A stretch of 13,821 nucleotides of DNA from JAEDES01 sp964616405. Its GTDB lineage: Bacteria > Bacillota_I > Bacilli_A > RF39 > UBA660. Positions 13,107-13,821 of the stretch are shown in pieces. Where the stretch lies: positions 1 to 13,821 of the forward strand of contig CAZTRE010000028.1 of the NCBI GenBank assembly GCA_964616405.1. Reading direction: 5' to 3'. Within the stretch, counting starts at the first letter, position 1; each line of letters starts with the position of its first letter. Position numbers and translations under genes: made by a program. The notes under the pieces are model-generated. The model saw nothing but the letters and a program-made list of their open reading frames with translations. It was not told the DNA's origin and searched no databases.

Positions 13107-13821
13107 ATTGTACTGGTGTAACTGTTGGTATTTGTGCATCTGTTGTTACAACTGGTGCTGCTGGTACAACTTGAACTACTGGAGTCTCAGTTGCAACTGG
13201 AGTAACAGGAGCAATAGTTGGAGCTGCCTCAATTGCAGGAGCAACCATTGTTGCCTCAGCAACAGGTGTTGTCTCAATAACAGGACTAATTGTTGCTTGA
13301 GCAACCACTGTCTCAGTTGGAATTGGTTGTGTATTTTCAAGTGGATTAGCTCCACCATATATTTGAGTTGGATGTTGATTTAAATTAATATCAGCAGGTA
13401 CCACTGGACTAGCTCCTCCATATATAATAGGAGCCTCCGCAGGCGCTGCTTGAACTGTTGGGGTATCAGTAACAACCGGAGCAACTGGTACCGGTTCAAC
13501 TACTGGAGCATCAACAGTAACAGGTGCAACTGGTGCTGCCTCCATCACTGGAGTTGCCTCTACTGGTGGAGCAATTGGTGCTACCTCAGGAGTCGTTATA
13601 ACAGGTGCTGGTTCAACTACTGGGGCATCAACAACGGCAGGTACAACTGGTGTTGGTGTTGCTTCAACCACTGGAGTTGGTATAACTGCAGCAGGAACAG
13701 CTTCAACCACTGGTGTTGCTGGTGCAACCTCAGGAGCAATAGGCATTTCTTCTACCATAGGTGCAACTGATACTTCATTAATAACAGGTGTTGCATCACC
13801 GACAACTGGCGCTACTTCAAC
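13105..13821 (-). CDS. Val/Ala/Pro/Thr-rich low-complexity protein, 5' end outside window
   Basis: The frame stays open to the window edge, so at least 238 C-terminal residues are visible and the true start lies beyond 13821; the ATG at 13756-13758 is internal. The sequence is dominated by degenerate units such as APVVEP, APVVTD and EATPV, with no membrane helix, cysteine or sorting signal. A distinct patch in the middle carries two similar motifs, IYGGASPV and IYGGANPLENTQPIP, separated by about 20 residues. This composition is typical of a disordered tail or spacer: a wall-spanning stalk of a surface protein, or a flexible C-terminus of a cytoplasmic one. The missing N-terminal part would decide. 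Codons for Val, Ala, Pro and Thr give the DNA a quasi-repeat structure that invites slippage and copy-number change. It ends at the TAA at 13105-13107 inside a terminator. Confidence 0.75.
   Translation of the reverse strand, partial: VEVAPVVGDATPVINEVSVAPMVEEMPIAPEVAPATPVVEAVPAAVIPTPVVEATPTPVVPAVVDAPVVEPAPVITTPEVAPIAPPVEATPVMEAAPVAPVTVDAPVVEPVPVAPVVTDTPTVQAAPAEAPIIYGGASPVVPADINLNQHPTQIYGGANPLENTQPIPTETVVAQATISPVIETTPVAEATMVAPAIEAAPTIAPVTPVATETPVVQVVPAAPVVTTDAQIPTVTPVQ

Noticed and set aside
13108..13770. Plus-strand open frames rich in Cys, Trp, Asn and Ser opposite the Val/Ala/Pro/Thr gene, and a Gln/Leu-rich minus-strand frame at 13176-13358
   Set aside because: They are the antisense and shifted translations of the low-complexity repeats, with no ribosome binding site and an unnatural composition.

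Overview
The window is AT-rich with a standard bacterial code (TGA is used as a stop, at 11887-11889, and TGG encodes Trp). Every gene I can support lies on the minus strand, so transcription runs from high to low coordinates. Gene content suggests an anaerobic, low-GC Gram-positive bacterium, probably a gut Firmicute of the Bacilli/Erysipelotrichia/RF39 type. The indicators are a full-length pyruvate:ferredoxin oxidoreductase, SipW/TasA-type secreted proteins, TrbC-like small membrane proteins, SigA-type promoters and short hairpin-plus-T-run terminators. The taxonomic placement is inference.

From right to left: (1) 13105-13821, the 3' part of a Val/Ala/Pro/Thr-rich low-complexity protein whose start lies outside the window. 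(2) 9576-13020, a tightly coupled four-gene glycan operon: GT4 glycosyltransferase, Alg14/PssD-like subunit, an Alg13/PssE-like domain fused to a GtrA-type membrane domain, and a GtrB/DPM1-type polyprenyl-phosphate glycosyltransferase. (3) 7287-9494, a probable operon of three envelope genes: an anchored protein of unknown function, a membrane-anchored NAGPA-type phosphodiester glycosidase and a TrbC-like two-helix membrane protein. (4) 6245-7195, a paralogue of that last gene carrying an extra C-terminal SGNH hydrolase domain, with its own promoter. (5) 2667-6098, nifJ (pyruvate:ferredoxin oxidoreductase). (6) 869-2502, two tandem paralogous TasA/camelysin-like secreted proteins. (7) 152-676, a small cysteine-containing protein of unknown function behind a near-consensus promoter. 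A terminator at 36-68 closes the left edge.

The most interesting signal is the pair of 44-base identical GC-rich direct repeats (1518-1561 and 2548-2591), one immediately upstream of each TasA-like gene. Read on the coding strand, each repeat supplies a TTGACG -35 box followed by a run of 12 G. The run lies inside the spacer to an extended -10 element (TGT-TATTCT at 16 nt, TGT-TACTAT at 17 nt). This is the layout of a slipped-strand phase-variable promoter, known from Neisseria porA/opc and, with poly-A, from Mycoplasma hyorhinis vlp. The opposite strand of each repeat also carries a G-quadruplex-type motif. I infer that these two surface proteins are independently phase-variable. Apart from nifJ, the genes with recognisable domains mostly concern the cell envelope: secreted fibre-like proteins, glycan assembly and extracytoplasmic hydrolases.
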